This document shows, one piece after another, positions 14,051 to 15,840 of a DNA stretch of 15,840 nt. The notes below the pieces were generated by a model, which did no database searches, had not been told where the DNA came from, and saw only the letters and a list, made by a program, of their open reading frames with translations. Within the stretch, counting starts at the first letter, position 1. Each line of letters begins with the position of its first letter. The translations under genes were made by a program, and so were the position numbers. Location of the stretch: the NCBI GenBank assembly GCA_937877075.1, contig CALEGD010000136.1, positions 1 to 15,840 of the forward strand. The letters run 5' to 3'. Source of the stretch: an uncultured Acholeplasmatales bacterium. GTDB lineage: Bacteria > Bacillota_I > Bacilli_A > ML615J-28 > CAG-698.

Positions 14051-15329
14051 AAAAGAGTTTCTTTCTAATAACTGTTTGTTTTTGATCCGGTCCGACCGAA
14101 AAGATGATGACCGGAACTTTGGTGATTTCTTCAATCCGGTTTAAATATCTTTGGGCATTTTCTGGTAATTCTTCAAAGTTTTTTACTTGAGTGATATCCT
14201 GATCCCAACCGGGAAGTTCTTCATAGATCGGACGACAGCTTTCGAAATCTTTGATTGAAGCCGGAACCGAGTTAAGGATTTTGCCATTAAGCTCATAACC
14301 TGTGCAGACTTTAATGGTTTTAAGTCCGGTTAGAACATCAAGTAAAGTTACCGCAAGCCCGGTTAATCCGTTAACCATGCGACTGTAATTGACGATTACG
14401 CCGTCAAACCATCCGATTCTTCTCGGCCTTTTGGTTGTTGTTCCATATTCATTGCCGACCTTTCGGATCTGACGGGAAATATCGTCTTCAAATTCAGTAA
14501 CGAAGGCACCACTGCCGACTCTGGTATTATAAGCCTTTACAACTCCGATGATTTCTTTTATTTTATTTGGTCCGATTCCGGTGCCAGTTGCGACCCCTCC
14601 CGCAGAACAATTTGAAGAAGTTACAAACGGATAGGTCCCGAAGTCAATATCAAGTAAGGTTCCCTGAGCCCCTTCAAAAAGGATTTTCTTACCCTCATCA
14701 AGAGCTTCATTAAGCATAGTGACGGAGTCAATTACATAGGGTCGGATTTCTTCGGCTATCTTTTGGTATTCTTCTAAAAGTTTATTATAATCAAACTTTT
14801 CTGCTTGGTATAGCGAAAGCTGAAGATTTTTTTCTTTGACTTTTTTAAAAAACAATTCTGGGAAAGATGGGTTAATAAAATCAGAGAATCTGATTCCGGA
14901 ACGGGAAACCTTATCCGTATAAGCCGGTCCGATGCCTTTATTGGTGGTTCCGATTTTGCCATCGCCAAGGCTTTGCTCTTGCAGACCGTCAAGTTTAATG
15001 TGGTAATCGAAGAGAACCTGAGCCCGATCGCTGATAAAGAGGTTCTGACAAGAAAATCCCATTTCTTTTAAATTTGCGATTTCCTTTAAAAAATTCCTAA
15101 CATTTACAACCATGCCGTTTCCAAGAATATTAACAACTTTTGGATTGAAGACTCCGGATGGCAAGAGATGGAGCTTATAAGTTTTGTTTTCAAAACAAAT
15201 GGTGTGTCCGGCATTGTCTCCGCCTTGATAACGGACAACATAGTCAGCTTTTTCGCTCAGATAATTAGTTATTTTTCCTTTTCCTTCATCACCCCATTGG
15301 GTTCCGAGAACTACGATTGTTTTACTCAT
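14049..15329 (-). CDS. purA: Adenylosuccinate synthetase
   Basis: PurA joins IMP and aspartate with GTP to adenylosuccinate, the first step from IMP to AMP. The 426-aa length is normal. The GTP-binding N-terminus has GTQWGDEGKGK at 9-19 (catalytic D14) and GGDNAGHT at 36-43 (catalytic H42). GIGPAYTDKVSRSGIRF marks the IMP region, FEGAQGTLLDIDFGTYPFVT the next conserved block, and GVATGTGIGP and TTTKRPRRIGWFD follow near the middle. VGPDQKQTV is near the end. The start at 15329 has AGGAG about 7 nt upstream. It overlaps the stop of purB by 8 bp, so the two genes, which act in successive steps, are cotranscribed and probably translationally coupled. Confidence 0.97.
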   Translation of the reverse strand: MSKTIVVLGTQWGDEGKGKITNYLSEKADYVVRYQGGDNAGHTICFENKTYKLHLLPSGVFNPKVVNILGNGMVVNVRNFLKEIANLKEMGFSCQNLFISDRAQVLFDYHIKLDGLQEQSLGDGKIGTTNKGIGPAYTDKVSRSGIRFSDFINPSFPELFFKKVKEKNLQLSLYQAEKFDYNKLLEEYQKIAEEIRPYVIDSVTMLNEALDEGKKILFEGAQGTLLDIDFGTYPFVTSSNCSAGGVATGTGIGPNKIKEIIGVVKAYNTRVGSGAFVTEFEDDISRQIRKVGNEYGTTTKRPRRIGWFDGVIVNYSRMVNGLTGLAVTLLDVLTGLKTIKVCTGYELNGKILNSVPASIKDFESCRPIYEELPGWDQDITQVKNFEELPENAQRYLNRIEEITKVPVIIFSVGPDQKQTVIRKKLF

Positions 15330-15840
15330 TCTTTACTCCTAAATTTAATCTTTGATAGATGGAATTAATATTTTTTAAATAAAAATCTATCTGAAAACAG
15401 GAATCAATTTCTTCTGTTTTTAAATATTGTTTGATTTCACTTTCTTTAAGTAAATCTTGAAAATCAAGATTTCGATCTGCTGCTTCTAAAGCCTGTTTTT
15501 GAACTAAATCATAACTTAATTCTCGGGAAAGACCTTTAGAGACTAGCATATTAACAATTCTTCCGGAAAAGATAATTTTATTAGTCAGGTTGATATTTTC
15601 TAACATCCTTTTTTCGTTTACCTGAAGGTTCTTAATTACCTTCGTATAGCGTTTAAGCATATAATGTATTAAGGTCGTTGCATCTGTAAGCATAATTCTT
15701 TCCGCGGAAGAATGGGAGATATCTCGTTCATGCCAGAGAATATTATTATCAAAAGCAGCAATCGCAAAACTTCTTACTATCCTACTGAGGCCACACATAT
15801 TTTCACTGGCAATCGGATTGCCAGTGAAAATATGTGTGGC
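15322..15840 (-). CDS. purB: Adenylosuccinate lyase, C-terminal part (5' end outside the window)
   Basis: PurB splits adenylosuccinate to AMP and fumarate and also acts on SAICAR in purine synthesis. Only the last 170 or so codons are present. NPIASENMCGLSR, the end of the fumarase/lyase superfamily signature, is followed by AFDNNILWHERDISHSSAERIML, typical of PurB, and then the helical C-terminus ending VKNE. The residues that should precede NPIASEN are KR-like (family pattern K-R-N-P-I). Here they are replaced by ATHIFTG, because the DNA from about 15819 to 15840 is an inverted copy of the gene itself. So the reliable coding sequence starts near 15818. The stop overlaps the purA start. Confidence 0.9.
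   Translation of the reverse strand, partial: ATHIFTGNPIASENMCGLSRIVRSFAIAAFDNNILWHERDISHSSAERIMLTDATTLIHYMLKRYTKVIKNLQVNEKRMLENINLTNKIIFSGRIVNMLVSKGLSRELSYDLVQKQALEAADRNLDFQDLLKESEIKQYLKTEEIDSCFQIDFYLKNINSIYQRLNLGVKNE
15790..15840. repeat. Perfect 24-bp inverted repeat reaching the last base
   Basis: Bases 15790-15813 are the exact reverse complement of 15817-15840, with CGG between. The left arm is normal purB sequence, while the right arm breaks the purB signature. This fits a fold-back at a contig end rather than a biological feature. Confidence 0.9.

Overview
The window is about 15.8 kb of low-GC DNA that reads as a Gram-positive, Bacillota-type chromosome. It has strong AGGAGG-type ribosome sites, TTGACA/TATAAT promoters, many short Rho-independent terminators, a CIRCE operator in front of htpG and a ydaO-type (c-di-AMP) riboswitch. 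TGA is used as stop (birA and both chrA genes end in TGA) and Trp is TGG, so the Mycoplasma code does not apply. The low GC, short BirA without a DNA-binding domain and gene content would fit an Erysipelotrichia- or Acholeplasma-like bacillus, but that placement is an inference.

Layout. 1-1275, plus strand: terminator of an upstream gene, birA (biotin protein ligase), mscL (mechanosensitive channel) and a terminator. 1340-3481, plus: a CAG/CAA triplet tract, then an operon of a short-chain dehydrogenase and a split chromate-transporter pair with overlapping genes, closed by a terminator. 3480-5478, plus: htpG (Hsp90) behind a near-perfect CIRCE that covers the -35 box of a consensus promoter. 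5479-9635, plus: an accessory-looking segment with two gene-poor stretches, a lipoprotein of unknown function and a MacB/FtsX-type ABC transporter with ATPase and permease in one chain. Two copies of a promoter-like sequence occur here, as do two strong terminator hairpins that point to the minus strand although no minus-strand gene is present.

9736-11595, minus: the most interesting part. A consensus promoter is followed by a c-di-AMP riboswitch with its own terminator, then a CPA2-family cation:proton antiporter that lacks a cytosolic regulatory domain, then a small PII-like protein 12 bp downstream. This looks like a second-messenger-controlled monovalent-cation transport unit whose sensor is a separate PII-type protein. 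The only good Shine-Dalgarno of the antiporter lies inside the first ATG-initiated codons, which suggests a CTG start.

11648-14024, plus: a PIG-L/LmbE deacetylase gene broken by a frameshift, then pncB (nicotinate phosphoribosyltransferase). 14028-15840, minus: purA, preceded by and overlapping the 3' end of purB, the two enzymes around adenylosuccinate. The last 51 bases form a perfect 24-bp inverted repeat that runs to the final base and replaces the expected purB sequence. This is most likely a fold-back artefact at a contig end.

Most of the window is housekeeping (biotin, NAD and AMP synthesis, chaperone, osmotic protection). The antiporter/PII/riboswitch unit and the ABC/lipoprotein segment are the parts with undescribed biology.
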